Part shown: piece after piece, positions 52,777 through 62,671 of the stretch
Layout of the letters: every line of letters begins with the position of its first letter
Numbering within the stretch: position 1 is the stretch's first letter
Source: JAFLCM01 sp964510955
GTDB taxonomy: Bacteria > Planctomycetota > Phycisphaerae > Phycisphaerales > UBA1924
NCBI GenBank assembly: GCA_964510955.1
Contig: CAZEDW010000002.1
Span: 62,001 to 126,000, forward strand
Length of the DNA stretch: 64,000 nt
Reading direction: 5' to 3'
Translations under genes and position numbers: made by a program
The notes under the pieces: model-generated
Seen by the model: the letters and a program-made list of their open reading frames with translations, nothing else
The model's database searches: none
Told to the model about the DNA's origin: nothing

Positions 52777-52895
52777 GGGTCCCCGGATTCGGCCCGTCCG
52801 GCGTGTCTTCCCCGGAGATTGACCCGCTCCCCGCCGACCGTCGACACTATCATGGGCGAGCGCCGCGAAAACCTCCCCCGCACGCCGCACCACCC

Positions 52896-53321
52896 ATGAA
52901 GCCCGTCGCCGTTAACCCCAAGCACGCCTCCGAACGCACCACCCGCGGCATCAGCGTGCGGGTCTCCCCGTTCTACCTGCCCGATCACTCCGATCCCGAC
53001 GAGCGCAAGTGGGTGTTCGGCTACCACGTCCGGCTCACGAACGGGGGCGACGTGCGGGCCCAGCTGCTCACGCGACGCTGGCTCATCACCGACGCCGAGG
53101 GGCGCCTCAAGGAAGTCGAGGGTGAGGGCGTCGTCGGCCAGACGCCCGACCTCGAGCCGGGCGAGAGCTTCGAGTACTCCAGCTTCTGCCCCCTGGGAAC
53201 CCCGTGGGGCACCATGGAGGGCTCGTATCAGTTCATGGACGAGCGCGGCGAAGGATTCGACGTCCAGATCGCGCGCTTCTACCTGGTGTCCGAGGCCCCC
53301 GAGCCGGTCGCCGCCCGCTGA
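52896..53321 (+). CDS. apaG: ApaG-like protein
   Basis: A 141-residue protein of the ApaG/DUF525 family (fibronectin-like fold). It shows the family core RGISVRVSPFYLPDHSDPDERKWVFGYHVRLTN, then LLTRRWLITDAEG, VEGEGVVGQTPDLEPGESFEYSSFCPLGTPWGTMEGSY and a C-terminal strand FDVQIARFYL. ApaG proteins are linked to nucleotide (Ap4A) metabolism and metal homeostasis, but their biochemical role is unsettled. The N-terminus extends about 10 residues beyond the usual start. It precedes the pilM operon by 233 nt. Confidence 0.9.
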   Translation: MKPVAVNPKHASERTTRGISVRVSPFYLPDHSDPDERKWVFGYHVRLTNGGDVRAQLLTRRWLITDAEGRLKEVEGEGVVGQTPDLEPGESFEYSSFCPLGTPWGTMEGSYQFMDERGEGFDVQIARFYLVSEAPEPVAAR

Positions 53322-53554
53322 CGCCCAGCACGCCGTCTCGAACCCGCTTCTCGGACCAGCTCGCCCACCCCCGTCTGTAACGGATATCCGGGCCTGCCCT
53401 CGCCGCGGGCGCCGGCGCGAAACCATGGACGCCGCCGCGGTCAACGCGGTCCCCCGGTCAGTCGATGCAGTCGAGCGAGGCCCTCGCCCCCGCGCCGTGC
53501 GGGCGGGATGACGGCGGGCCTTTCGTCGCGCTCGCTGACAGGAACCCGGCAGTC

Positions 53555-54823
53555 ATGGCGTTCAACCTCCAAGACTCGCTGAAGTCGCTCGGGCTGGGCC
53601 GGTTCGCCGGCAGGCTGCAGCTCGCGCCGCCCATGAAGCCCGCCAAGATGCCCGAGAAGCCCGTGCTCTCGCCCATCGGCGTCGACTTCGGGGCCGGTTC
53701 GCTCAAGGTGCTGCAGGTCATGCAGGGCACCTTCAAGGAGCCGGCGCGGCTCGTCTACGCCGCCACCGTCCCCACCCCGCCCGAGCTGCTCGGCAAAGAC
53801 GCCGACCGCCTCGCGTTCCAGGTCGATGCCCTCCACGCCATCGTCCGCGCCGGCGGGTTCAAGGGCAAGCGCGCCATGTGCGTCGTTTCCTCGCGGCGCA
53901 CGTTCGTCCAGCACATCCAGGTGCCCGTCGTCGGCGCCGGCACCGTCGCCGACCGTGTCCGCGACCAGATCCTCACCCAGGCAAGTTGCGGCCCCGAGTC
54001 GCTCATCGTGCGCCACGTCGAGGCCGGCGAGGTCAAGCGCCAGGGCCAGATGAAGGTCGAGGCTATCTGCTTCATCCTCCCCCGACAGACTGTCCTGGGC
54101 CACATGGACGCGCTCCGCTCGGCCAAGCTCGACCCCGTCGGAATCCACAGCGAGCACCAGGCCCTCGTCCGCACCTTCGATCCCATCACCAAGCGCGACG
54201 AGGACGAAGAGCTCACCTCGCTCTACGCCGACCTCGGCGCCACCACGACCAAGCTCGTCATCGCCCACGGACGCAGGATCGTCCTGGCCAAGACCGTGCA
54301 CGTCGGCTGGGCCCACCTCCGCGGCAAGGGAATCCAGGGGCCGGCCCAGGGCGGCACGCTCGCCCAGTTCGCCGCCGGCAACAAGCACGAGCCGTCCGCC
54401 GCCTCCGAAGCCCCGTCCGAAACCCCCGCACCCATGACCGGCGACGTCCCGGTCGATCGGCGCACCGGCGCGCCGGCGCCCGGCATGATCGGCCTCCCCG
54501 AGGCCGACCCCAACGCCCCCGCGCCCAAGACCCTCTCCGCCGTCGAGCAGCTCACCGACGAGATCGGCATGGGCCTGCGCTACCACGCCGCGATGTTCCC
54601 CAAGCGCCCCGTCGGTCGCACCGTGTTCGTCGGCGGCGGCGCGTGCGACATGGACCTGTGCCGCCACATCGCCAAGAAACTCCGCCTCGCCGCCCAGATC
54701 GCCGACCCCATCTCGACGGTCGACCCCTGCGGGCGCACCGAGCTCAACGGCCTCGACCTCACCATCCCGCAGCCCGGCTGGGCCGTGCCGCTGGGACTGT
54801 GCCTCAGCCCCACCGACCTCTGA
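53555..54823 (+). CDS. pilM: Type IV pilus assembly protein PilM-like
   Basis: A 422-residue actin-like cytoplasmic ATPase that anchors the PilN-PilO complex. The first segment IGVDFGAGSLKVLQV is the phosphate-1 loop of the actin fold, and the second phosphate loop is in LYADLGATTTKLVIAH (about residues 225-240). The C-terminal TVFVGGGACDMDL is the adenosine motif. An insertion of about 60 Pro/Ala-rich residues lies between strands at about 270-330. AGGA is 10 nt before the ATG at 53555. It opens the operon pilM-pilN-pilO-pilP-like-pilB. Confidence 0.88.
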   Translation: MAFNLQDSLKSLGLGRFAGRLQLAPPMKPAKMPEKPVLSPIGVDFGAGSLKVLQVMQGTFKEPARLVYAATVPTPPELLGKDADRLAFQVDALHAIVRAGGFKGKRAMCVVSSRRTFVQHIQVPVVGAGTVADRVRDQILTQASCGPESLIVRHVEAGEVKRQGQMKVEAICFILPRQTVLGHMDALRSAKLDPVGIHSEHQALVRTFDPITKRDEDEELTSLYADLGATTTKLVIAHGRRIVLAKTVHVGWAHLRGKGIQGPAQGGTLAQFAAGNKHEPSAASEAPSETPAPMTGDVPVDRRTGAPAPGMIGLPEADPNAPAPKTLSAVEQLTDEIGMGLRYHAAMFPKRPVGRTVFVGGGACDMDLCRHIAKKLRLAAQIADPISTVDPCGRTELNGLDLTIPQPGWAVPLGLCLSPTDL

Positions 54824-54833
54824 CGCCGCACAA

Positions 54834-54895
54834 CCCCGGACCCCCGGACCCCCGGACCCCCGGACCCCCGGAGCCCCGGCCCCCGGCCCCCGGGA
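54834..54895. repeat. GC-rich tandem repeat between pilM and pilN
   Basis: Four full 8-bp units CCCCCGGA after a partial one, followed by three degenerate 7-8-bp CCCCCGG units, span about 60 bp of the 89-nt space between the pilM stop and pilN start. The repeat number could vary by slippage. Confidence 0.85.
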
Positions 54896-54912
54896 ACCCT
54901 CGGAACCACCGC

Positions 54913-55809
54913 ATGAGCCTCCTCACACCACGACCCATCGACGGGAGCTTCCTCCCCGAGGACTACCTGGAGCGCCGCGCCGAGCGCCGCACCAACCTCT
55001 TCTCCATCGGGCTGTTCGTCGTCGTGACGCTGGGTGTCATCGGCGCGTTCTTCGTCACCAGCCGCCAGTGGAACGACGTCAAGTCATACCAGCAGGCCGT
55101 CAACGTCCGCTACACCCAGGCCGCCAAGGACATCGAGCAGCTCAAGACGCTCGAAGTCCAGAAGTCCGACCTGCTCGAGAAGGCCGAGGTCACCACCGCC
55201 CTCATCGAGCGCGTGCCCAAGTCGATTCTGCTGGCCGAGCTCGTCAACCGCATGCCCATGAAGATGACGCTGCTGAGCATCGAGGTGAACAGCACGCGTC
55301 TGGACAAGCCCGTCCGCCGCTACGACAAGCCCGCCGACCCTAAGAAGGCCGGCAGCGGCAACGCCGGCGCCGCGCTCTCGGGCAAGGCGGGCGACCCGAA
55401 GAAGGGCGAGAAGCCGGTCATCACCGCCCCGCGTTTCGACCACCGCGTCGCGCTCATCGGCGTCGCCTCGACCCACAACGAGGTGGCCCGTTACGTCTCG
55501 AACCTCCAGGAATGCGACCTGCTGAAGAACGTCGACCTCATCTTCTCCGAGGCCGCCCGCATCGAGCAGACGCCCATGAACCGGTTCCGCATCGAGGCCG
55601 ACCTGCGCTCCGAGGCCGACGCCCGGCGCATCGAGCCCAAGCAGGCGCCCCGCCTGCAGAGCCCCAAGGACCTGGCCGTGCCGGGACAGGCCCCGACCCC
55701 GGGCGCCGAGCCCGCCCAGGCCCCCCAGCTCGAGGAATGGAAGTGGAACCCCGAGGCCCCGCGCCCCGAGCCGTCCCATCCCAACAACACAAGCCCGGAG
55801 GGGAGGTGA
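54913..55809 (+). CDS. pilN: Type IV pilus assembly protein PilN-like
   Basis: A 298-residue bitopic inner-membrane protein. The N-terminal cytoplasmic peptide (SLLTPRPIDGSFLPEDYLERRAERR) resembles the PilN motif that docks into PilM. A membrane helix follows (FSIGLFVVVTLGVIGAFFV, about 31-49), then a coiled coil (DVKSYQQAVNVRYTQAAKDIEQLKTLE) and a periplasmic ferredoxin-like domain interrupted by a Lys/Gly/Ala-rich insertion. The C-terminal 60 residues are Pro/Ala/Gln-rich. The ATG at 54913 lies 18 nt after the tandem repeat. The next gene (pilO) starts 3 nt after the stop. Confidence 0.85.
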   Translation: MSLLTPRPIDGSFLPEDYLERRAERRTNLFSIGLFVVVTLGVIGAFFVTSRQWNDVKSYQQAVNVRYTQAAKDIEQLKTLEVQKSDLLEKAEVTTALIERVPKSILLAELVNRMPMKMTLLSIEVNSTRLDKPVRRYDKPADPKKAGSGNAGAALSGKAGDPKKGEKPVITAPRFDHRVALIGVASTHNEVARYVSNLQECDLLKNVDLIFSEAARIEQTPMNRFRIEADLRSEADARRIEPKQAPRLQSPKDLAVPGQAPTPGAEPAQAPQLEEWKWNPEAPRPEPSHPNNTSPEGR

Positions 55810-55812
55810 CGC

Positions 55813-56406
55813 ATGAAGTTCGGACTCCGTGAAGTCTTGCTGCTCGTCGTGCTGCTGGCGATGCCCGTATGCGCCTGGTGGTTCGTGTTCCGGCCCGTCA
55901 ACAAGGAGATCAACCAGGCCAAGAGCGAGATCGCCCAGAAAGAGCGCATGCTCGAGAAGCTGGGCGTCGCCACCAAGCAGAGCGCCGACCTGGCCAAGGC
56001 CAATCAGGAGGTCGCCACCGCCATCGGCCTCATCGAGTCGCGCCTGCCCTCGGGCAAGGAAGTCGACAAGATCCTCGAGCAGGTCGCCAACCTCGCGCGC
56101 CAGTCGCGACTGGAGATCCCCCGCGTCAAGGCCCAGAAGCCCGTCGCCGCCTCCAAGTTCATGGAGCAGCCGCTGGACATGACCATCAACGGCGACTTCG
56201 ACGACTTCTACGCCTTCCTGCTCAAGGTCGAGCAGCTCGACCGCATCACCCGCATCCTCAACCTCAAGCTCGCCCGCCAGGACAAGGCCAACGGCGCCAT
56301 GGAGGCGACCTTCACCCTCTCCATCTACTTCCAGCCCGAGACCGAGACCCGCGCCCCGGTCGCCAGGACCGCCGGCGCCGAGGGCACCAAGGGAGCCGAG
56401 CAGTGA
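55813..56406 (+). CDS. pilO: Type IV pilus assembly protein PilO-like
   Basis: A 197-residue bitopic protein: an N-terminal membrane helix (VLLLVVLLAMPVCAWWFVF, about 8-26), a coiled coil (EINQAKSEIAQKERMLEKLG) and a periplasmic ferredoxin-like domain (LPSGKEVDKILEQVANLARQSRLEI ... FDDFYAFLLKVEQLDRI). This is the standard PilO plan; PilO dimerises with PilN. The ATG follows a GGGAGGTG ribosome binding site. The stop overlaps the GTG of the next gene (GTGA). Confidence 0.88.
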   Translation: MKFGLREVLLLVVLLAMPVCAWWFVFRPVNKEINQAKSEIAQKERMLEKLGVATKQSADLAKANQEVATAIGLIESRLPSGKEVDKILEQVANLARQSRLEIPRVKAQKPVAASKFMEQPLDMTINGDFDDFYAFLLKVEQLDRITRILNLKLARQDKANGAMEATFTLSIYFQPETETRAPVARTAGAEGTKGAEQ

Positions 56407-57092
56407 ACAACCGCGCCACCAGTTCGGTCCTCGATCCCGCGTCGGGCGGCGCGCCCCCGGCCGCGGGCGCCGCGCACGCCAAGCAGACCTACTCGACCCT
56501 CGCCGACGTCGCCGCCGCCGCCGGCGCCACCGATTCGGCGCCGGCCAAGCGCGGCGCCATGAGCGGCATGACCATCCTGCTGGTCGTCGTCCTGGCCGCC
56601 GCGGGCGTTCTCTTCGGCATGCGCAAGCTCGGCCTGGCCCGCAAGCTCCAGATGGTCGACTTCAAGATCGACTACCCCATCGAAAAGGCCGAGCTCGCCA
56701 AGCTCTCGCAGGACCACCAGCAGGTGCTCAAGGACCTCCGCGACAGCGGGCAGGTGATCCAGGTGCCCCTCGACCAGGTTCAGACCAACCCCTTCGAGTG
56801 GAAGCTGGTCGAGAAATCGGTCCAGACCGCGCCCGACTCCGGCGCGCTCGCCGAGGCCGCCGCCCGCAAGAAGGCCGAGACCCGAAAGAAGCAGATCGAG
56901 ACGCTCGCCGCCGGCCTCAAGCTCAACAGCGTGCTCGCCGGCAAGGTGCCCCTCGCCCAGATCTCCGGCAAGGTCGTCCGCGTCGGCGACACCATCGAGG
57001 ACGTGTTCGAGGTCAAAAAGATCGAGGGCCGCACCGTCACCCTCCAGGCCGATGACCTGACCCTCGAGCTGACGCTGGGCGAGCCCCGGTGA
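56403..57092 (+). CDS. PilP-like protein with an N-terminal membrane anchor
   Basis: A 229-residue protein: a cytoplasmic Ala-rich N-terminus of about 50 residues, a membrane helix (MTILLVVVLAAAGVLFGM, about 55-72), a helical linker with a coiled-coil Lys/Ala/Glu stretch, and a C-terminal beta domain (about 175-229; LNSVLAGKVPLAQISGKVVRVGDTIEDVFEVKKIEGRTVTL) that resembles the PilP/GspC homology region. Canonical PilP is a lipoprotein; here a membrane helix replaces the lipobox, more like GspC. Start GTG at 56403 overlaps the pilO stop. A link to a secretin is inferred from domain and position. Confidence 0.68.
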   Translation: MNNRATSSVLDPASGGAPPAAGAAHAKQTYSTLADVAAAAGATDSAPAKRGAMSGMTILLVVVLAAAGVLFGMRKLGLARKLQMVDFKIDYPIEKAELAKLSQDHQQVLKDLRDSGQVIQVPLDQVQTNPFEWKLVEKSVQTAPDSGALAEAAARKKAETRKKQIETLAAGLKLNSVLAGKVPLAQISGKVVRVGDTIEDVFEVKKIEGRTVTLQADDLTLELTLGEPR

Positions 57093-57190
57093 CCGGCTCT
57101 CGCCGCTCACGCGCGGAGCACGCGCACGCAACTCCCTTGCCTCGCCCCCTGATTCCCCCCGCGCCCTCCGTGCCCCAGCGCTGAACCGCC

Positions 57191-59107
<1,917 letters not shown>

Positions 59108-59131
59108 TCGAGACGAGGGCAGCCGCAACCG

Positions 59132-59866
59132 TCATGGCTGCAGCCGCGTCGCCCGCCACGCCCCGCCCTCAAATCCGCCGCCCCCTCCCGGGGGGGCCGG
59201 CTTGAGCGTCCGCTCCCACCGCGCCCGGTCGTGCACCCGCCCGGCGCCGTTCACCCAAAGCTCCATCGCATCGATCCAGATCCGGAACCCGCCCCAGTGC
59301 GGCGGGCGCGGCACCCGGCCCGCCTCGTCGTCCACCGCCACCCCCAGCCGCTGCACCGTCTCGAACACCTTCAGCATCAGCTCCGCCCTCGACGCGATCG
59401 GGCGTGATTGATCGCTCGCCCACGCCCCGATGCGGCTCTCGATCGGGCGCGAGGCGAAGTACGCGTCGCTCTCGTGATCCGGCGAATGAACCGCTAGACC
59501 CTCGAACCGCACCTGCCGCTCGAGGTCGTCCCAGTGGAACACCCCGGCGACGCGCGGGTTGGCCTCGAGCGCCAGCCCCTTGCGGCTCTGGCGATTGGTG
59601 TAGAAGACGATGAACCCACGGTCGGGGTGCAGGTCCATCCCCTTGCACAGGACCATGCGGGCCGCGGGGCGGCCGTCAGGGTCGATCGTGGCGAGCGCAA
59701 ACGTGTGCGGGTTGGGCTGCACCTTCTTACGGTGCGCCTCCTCCCACCAGCCCCGGAACAGCTCGAAGGGGTGCTCCGGCAGCTCCTCGGGCAGCAACTG
59801 GGGGATATCGAACACATCGCCCGCGTCGGGCCCAAAGTCGGCGTTGTGGCTTCCCATGCGCAACAT
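59132..59866 (-). CDS. pdxH: Pyridoxamine 5'-phosphate oxidase
   Basis: PdxH oxidises pyridoxine- or pyridoxamine-5'-phosphate to PLP using FMN. The 244-residue protein shows the FMN-binding RMVLCKG...GFIVFYTNRQSRKG, the FHWDDLERQVRFEG segment, the SDAYFASRPIESRIGAWAS block and a C-terminal PPHWGGFRIWIDAMELWVNGAGRVHDR block, all diagnostic of the family. The C-terminus has an extra Gly-rich tail of about 20 residues. ATG 59866 or 59857 both fit; a much longer upstream frame is antisense to the next gene and not used. Confidence 0.94.
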   Translation of the reverse strand: MLRMGSHNADFGPDAGDVFDIPQLLPEELPEHPFELFRGWWEEAHRKKVQPNPHTFALATIDPDGRPAARMVLCKGMDLHPDRGFIVFYTNRQSRKGLALEANPRVAGVFHWDDLERQVRFEGLAVHSPDHESDAYFASRPIESRIGAWASDQSRPIASRAELMLKVFETVQRLGVAVDDEAGRVPRPPHWGGFRIWIDAMELWVNGAGRVHDRARWERTLKPAPPGGGGGFEGGAWRATRLQP

Positions 59867-59914
59867 TAGGCTGTGCCGCCCCGGCGTACCGTCCGGGCGG
59901 ACACCGCTCAGCGC

Positions 59915-61402
59915 ATGGAGCATCGGCATCCGGAGCAATCCTCGGGCGTCTCGCCGGCTCGTTTCCGGCTGGTGTGCGCGCTGCTCGCCGTGCTCTCGCT
60001 GCTCATCGGCCTGTCCAACACCATCAGCCCGCGCCCGCTGGAAACCCACGAGGTCTACGTGGCCCAGTCCGCACGCGAGATGCTGCAGCGCGCCGACTGG
60101 GTGCTGCCGACATTCAACCACCAGCCGCGCCTCAACAAGCCGCCCCTGGCCTACTGGCTCGTGATGGCGCTCGAGAAGCTCGCGCCCTCCAATCCCCCGG
60201 TGCCCGAGTGGAAAGCCCGCCTCCCCGCGGCGTGCGCCGGGTCGGTGCTGGTCGTCGTGACCGCGCTCGTCGGACGCGCCCTGTACACCCCCGCGCTCGG
60301 CCTGCTCGCCGGCCTGATCGTCTGCGCGTGCAGCGGGCTGTTCCGCTACGCCAACACCGCGCGCCCGGAAATGCTCTACGCCGCGTGCTGCTCGCTCGTC
60401 GTCCTGGGCTGGGTGCGTTCGCTGCTGCGCGAGGGAGGGGGCGGAGCGCTCGCATGGGCCCTGCTGGGCTGGCTCGGCTTCGGCCTCGCCGTGCTCGCCA
60501 AGGGCCCGCACATCCCGGCGCTCATGCTGCTCGGCGTGCTCGTGCACCTGATCAAGGAGCGCGGGCTTCGCGCCCCGTGGCGGGCCTTGCGTCCGCACTG
60601 GGGGCTCGCGCTGATGCTCGCCGTCGCGCTCCCGTGGATCATCGCGGTCACGGCGCGGGCATCCAACGCCGGCACGGTGTGGTTCGACCAGCTCAGCGAC
60701 GCCGCCGACCGGACCGCGCGCGGCTGGGGCTCGTACTTCGCGCCGTATTACCTGTGGGGACTCCCCCAGATCATGCTCCCCGCCGTCGCACTGCTCCCGC
60801 TCGGCGTCGCCTCGGTCTTCGTGAAGGGCCGCCCTGACCTCGCCCGGGGGCGCGTGCTGATGTGGATGTTCGCGGCGGTACTCGTCGCCCTCTCGCTCAC
60901 CACCCACCGCAGGAGCTACTACATGCTCCCGGCGCTCCCGCTGCTGGCGCCGCTGATGGCCGCCGGCACGGCCGATCTCATCGCCAAGCTCAGTCCCCTT
61001 GCGCGCCGCGCGGCGACAACGGCGCTCATCGCGGCGCTGCTCCTGTCTGCCGCGGTATTCATCGCCATCGGACCAATCCGCGCCGTCTGGGGCGAGGGCG
61101 GTTTCAAGAAAGACGAGTTCGCCCGCGCCGTCGCCGCCGCCGCGGGACCGGACGAGCCGGTCATCCTCTACGGCGAGCAGGCCGGCCTGGTGACCTACCG
61201 GTTGAACCGTGAGACGCCCGAGGCGAGGAACGAGCAGGAGGTCGCGCAGTTCATGAGCGGACGATTGGTCTTGGTCGTGACGACCCCGATTCTGCAGGAG
61301 AAGCTGACCGGTTGGTTCGACGTCGTGAAGCTGTCCGAACTTGATACCGGCCAGCAGGAGGAGCGGCGCGTGCTCGTGAGGCTGGTGCCCTGGAAGGAAT
61401 GA
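59915..61402 (+). CDS. ArnT-like glycosyltransferase (GT39/GT83 type)
   Basis: A 495-residue polytopic enzyme that transfers a sugar from a polyprenyl-phosphate donor. The first periplasmic loop carries the family's acidic motif in RPLETHEVYVAQSAREML (about residues 41-58), followed by the NKPPLAYWL segment typical of ArnT/PMT proteins. About ten hydrophobic segments follow, and the C-terminal soluble part is small. Likely substrates are lipid A or other cell-envelope acceptors, but the acceptor cannot be told. The ATG at 59915 is preferred over the upstream 59873. It is divergent from pdxH. Confidence 0.85.
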   Translation: MEHRHPEQSSGVSPARFRLVCALLAVLSLLIGLSNTISPRPLETHEVYVAQSAREMLQRADWVLPTFNHQPRLNKPPLAYWLVMALEKLAPSNPPVPEWKARLPAACAGSVLVVVTALVGRALYTPALGLLAGLIVCACSGLFRYANTARPEMLYAACCSLVVLGWVRSLLREGGGGALAWALLGWLGFGLAVLAKGPHIPALMLLGVLVHLIKERGLRAPWRALRPHWGLALMLAVALPWIIAVTARASNAGTVWFDQLSDAADRTARGWGSYFAPYYLWGLPQIMLPAVALLPLGVASVFVKGRPDLARGRVLMWMFAAVLVALSLTTHRRSYYMLPALPLLAPLMAAGTADLIAKLSPLARRAATTALIAALLLSAAVFIAIGPIRAVWGEGGFKKDEFARAVAAAAGPDEPVILYGEQAGLVTYRLNRETPEARNEQEVAQFMSGRLVLVVTTPILQEKLTGWFDVVKLSELDTGQQEERRVLVRLVPWKE

Positions 61403-61442
61403 CCAAGGCCTAGCGCGCCGTTGGCGCCGCTTGTGGCGTCGC

Positions 61443-62219
61443 CTACGCCCCCTCCCAGATCCCCACCACCTCCACGAACTTCCCATCCATCCCCAGCCGC
61501 GCAATGTTGTGCCCGCCGCCGCGCTCGCCCGCGCGCCCTCCCACGGCCTTCCACGCGAAGTGCGCCGTCCCGTGCGCCTGCGCCGCCTTGCCCACCGCCT
61601 CGATCCGCGCCTGCGGGTCGTGCATCTGAACGATTCCGATCGTCATCGCCAGCTCATCACGATTGTTCACGATGCCCCACGCGTCGCGAAACGTAACGGC
61701 CGGGGCGCAGCAGCGCTCCAGCAGCTTCACCCTCGCCGCGCCGTCGCGCTCGTTCCACGCGGCCAGCCACGCATCGGCCATGGCCTGCACGCCGGCGTAC
61801 TGCTCGTCCGCCGAGCGGTTGGCGAGCATCGCGAGGTAGAACCGCCAGCCGCCAACGTGCTGGTTGGCGAGGTCCTGCGTGGGCAGCCCCTCGTGCCGCA
61901 GCGTCACGCGCGTTCCGCCCGGCACCGGGTCCAGCAGCACCGTCACCGTGGTCGAGCCCGCCTTGATCGGCGCATCGTCCTTGGCGTAGCCCCACGTGAA
62001 GACCACGCGTTTGTTCGGCACCAGCTCGCGGACGGTACCCGCGGCGAAGTCGCCGGTCTGGAAACACACCTTCACGTCGCCGCCCACCGCGCCGATCAAC
62101 GAGCCCGCCCCCAGCCAGCGCTCGAAACGCGCCGGATCAGTGAAAAACCGGAACACCGTGGCCGGCTCGGCGTGGATGATCACAGACACTTCGAGTTCGT
62201 GGGTGGTGGGGGACGGCAT
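61443..62219 (-). CDS. SRPBCC (AHSA1-like) domain fused to a SnoaL-like domain
   Basis: A 258-residue protein. The first 140 residues are an AHSA1/Aha1-type SRPBCC domain (VSVIIHAEPATVFRFFTDPARFERWLG, GTRVTLRHEGLP, GGWRFYLAMLAN). The remaining 115 residues are a SnoaL/NTF2-like domain (AWLAAWNERDGAARVKLLERCCAPAVTFRDAWGIVNNRDEL). Both folds are small-molecule-binding cavities. The pair with an ArsR repressor is a common layout in which the repressor gene comes first. ATG 62219 has GGAG 8 nt upstream, within the ArsR gene end. The ligand is unknown. Confidence 0.85.
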   Translation of the reverse strand: MPSPTTHELEVSVIIHAEPATVFRFFTDPARFERWLGAGSLIGAVGGDVKVCFQTGDFAAGTVRELVPNKRVVFTWGYAKDDAPIKAGSTTVTVLLDPVPGGTRVTLRHEGLPTQDLANQHVGGWRFYLAMLANRSADEQYAGVQAMADAWLAAWNERDGAARVKLLERCCAPAVTFRDAWGIVNNRDELAMTIGIVQMHDPQARIEAVGKAAQAHGTAHFAWKAVGGRAGERGGGHNIARLGMDGKFVEVVGIWEGA

Positions 62220-62221
62220 GC

Positions 62222-62614
62222 TCAATTCTCCGTTCGAAGCCGGGCGCGCGCCGCGCGACCAGGGTCGGGTTCAAGGTCTTGGGACTTTGCCTTCTTGACG
62301 GCGTCGATCGCCCGCTGCTCGCCCTCGGCCAGCCGCTTGAGCTCGCTCAGCGCGTCGCTCCACATGGCCTCCAGCGCCACGCCCAGAGGCCCCAGCGCCG
62401 CCCGGTCCGCCAGGTAGAACCGCCCGCGCCCCTCGCGCCGCTGACGCACCACCCCCGCCTCGTGCAGCACGCGAAGATGCTGCGACACGGCCCCAAACGT
62501 CACCTCCGGGCACAAGCGGGCAATCTCTCCGGCAGACCGCTCGCGGTCCCACACAAGCTGCAGGATCCGCTGGCGGCGGGGATGGGCGATGGCGGCGACA
62601 GGAATCACGATCAC
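62222..62614 (-). CDS. ArsR family transcriptional regulator
   Basis: A 130-residue winged-helix repressor: AIAHPRRQRILQLVWDRERSAGEIARL (HTH), VTFGAVSQHLRVLHEAGVVRQRREGRGRFY (recognition helix and wing), then a C-terminal Lys-rich tail. It lacks the classic CxC metal site, so it is of the SRPBCC-associated type. Its promoter overlaps a palindrome (62618-62637), so autoregulation is likely. The GTG at 62614 is 5' of the predicted transcription start; an in-frame GTG at 62608 lies almost exactly at it, suggesting a leaderless mRNA. The stop is 2 nt from the next gene's ATG. Confidence 0.9.
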   Translation of the reverse strand: MIVIPVAAIAHPRRQRILQLVWDRERSAGEIARLCPEVTFGAVSQHLRVLHEAGVVRQRREGRGRFYLADRAALGPLGVALEAMWSDALSELKRLAEGEQRAIDAVKKAKSQDLEPDPGRAARARLRTEN

Positions 62615-62617
62615 TTC

Positions 62618-62645
62618 ATTTTAGCATAGACTAAAATATAGTCAA
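62618..62645 (-). promoter_or_regulatory. ArsR promoter and palindromic operator
   Basis: Reading the minus strand: TTGACT (-35, 62645-62640), 16-nt spacer, TAAAAT (-10, 62623-62618). The 20-bp palindrome ATTTTAGCATAGACTAAAAT (62618-62637) covers the spacer and -10. This is the AT-rich exception in a very GC-rich region and is a textbook arrangement for an autorepressed ArsR operon. Confidence 0.8.
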
Positions 62646-62671
62646 GCCCCATTCCTCCCCTATGTTCCAGC

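Noticed and set aside
59867..61504. Long N-terminal extension of pdxH
   Set aside because: The frame is open upstream of pdxH, but it overlaps the ArnT-like gene in antisense and has antisense composition; pdxH starts at 59866 or 59857.
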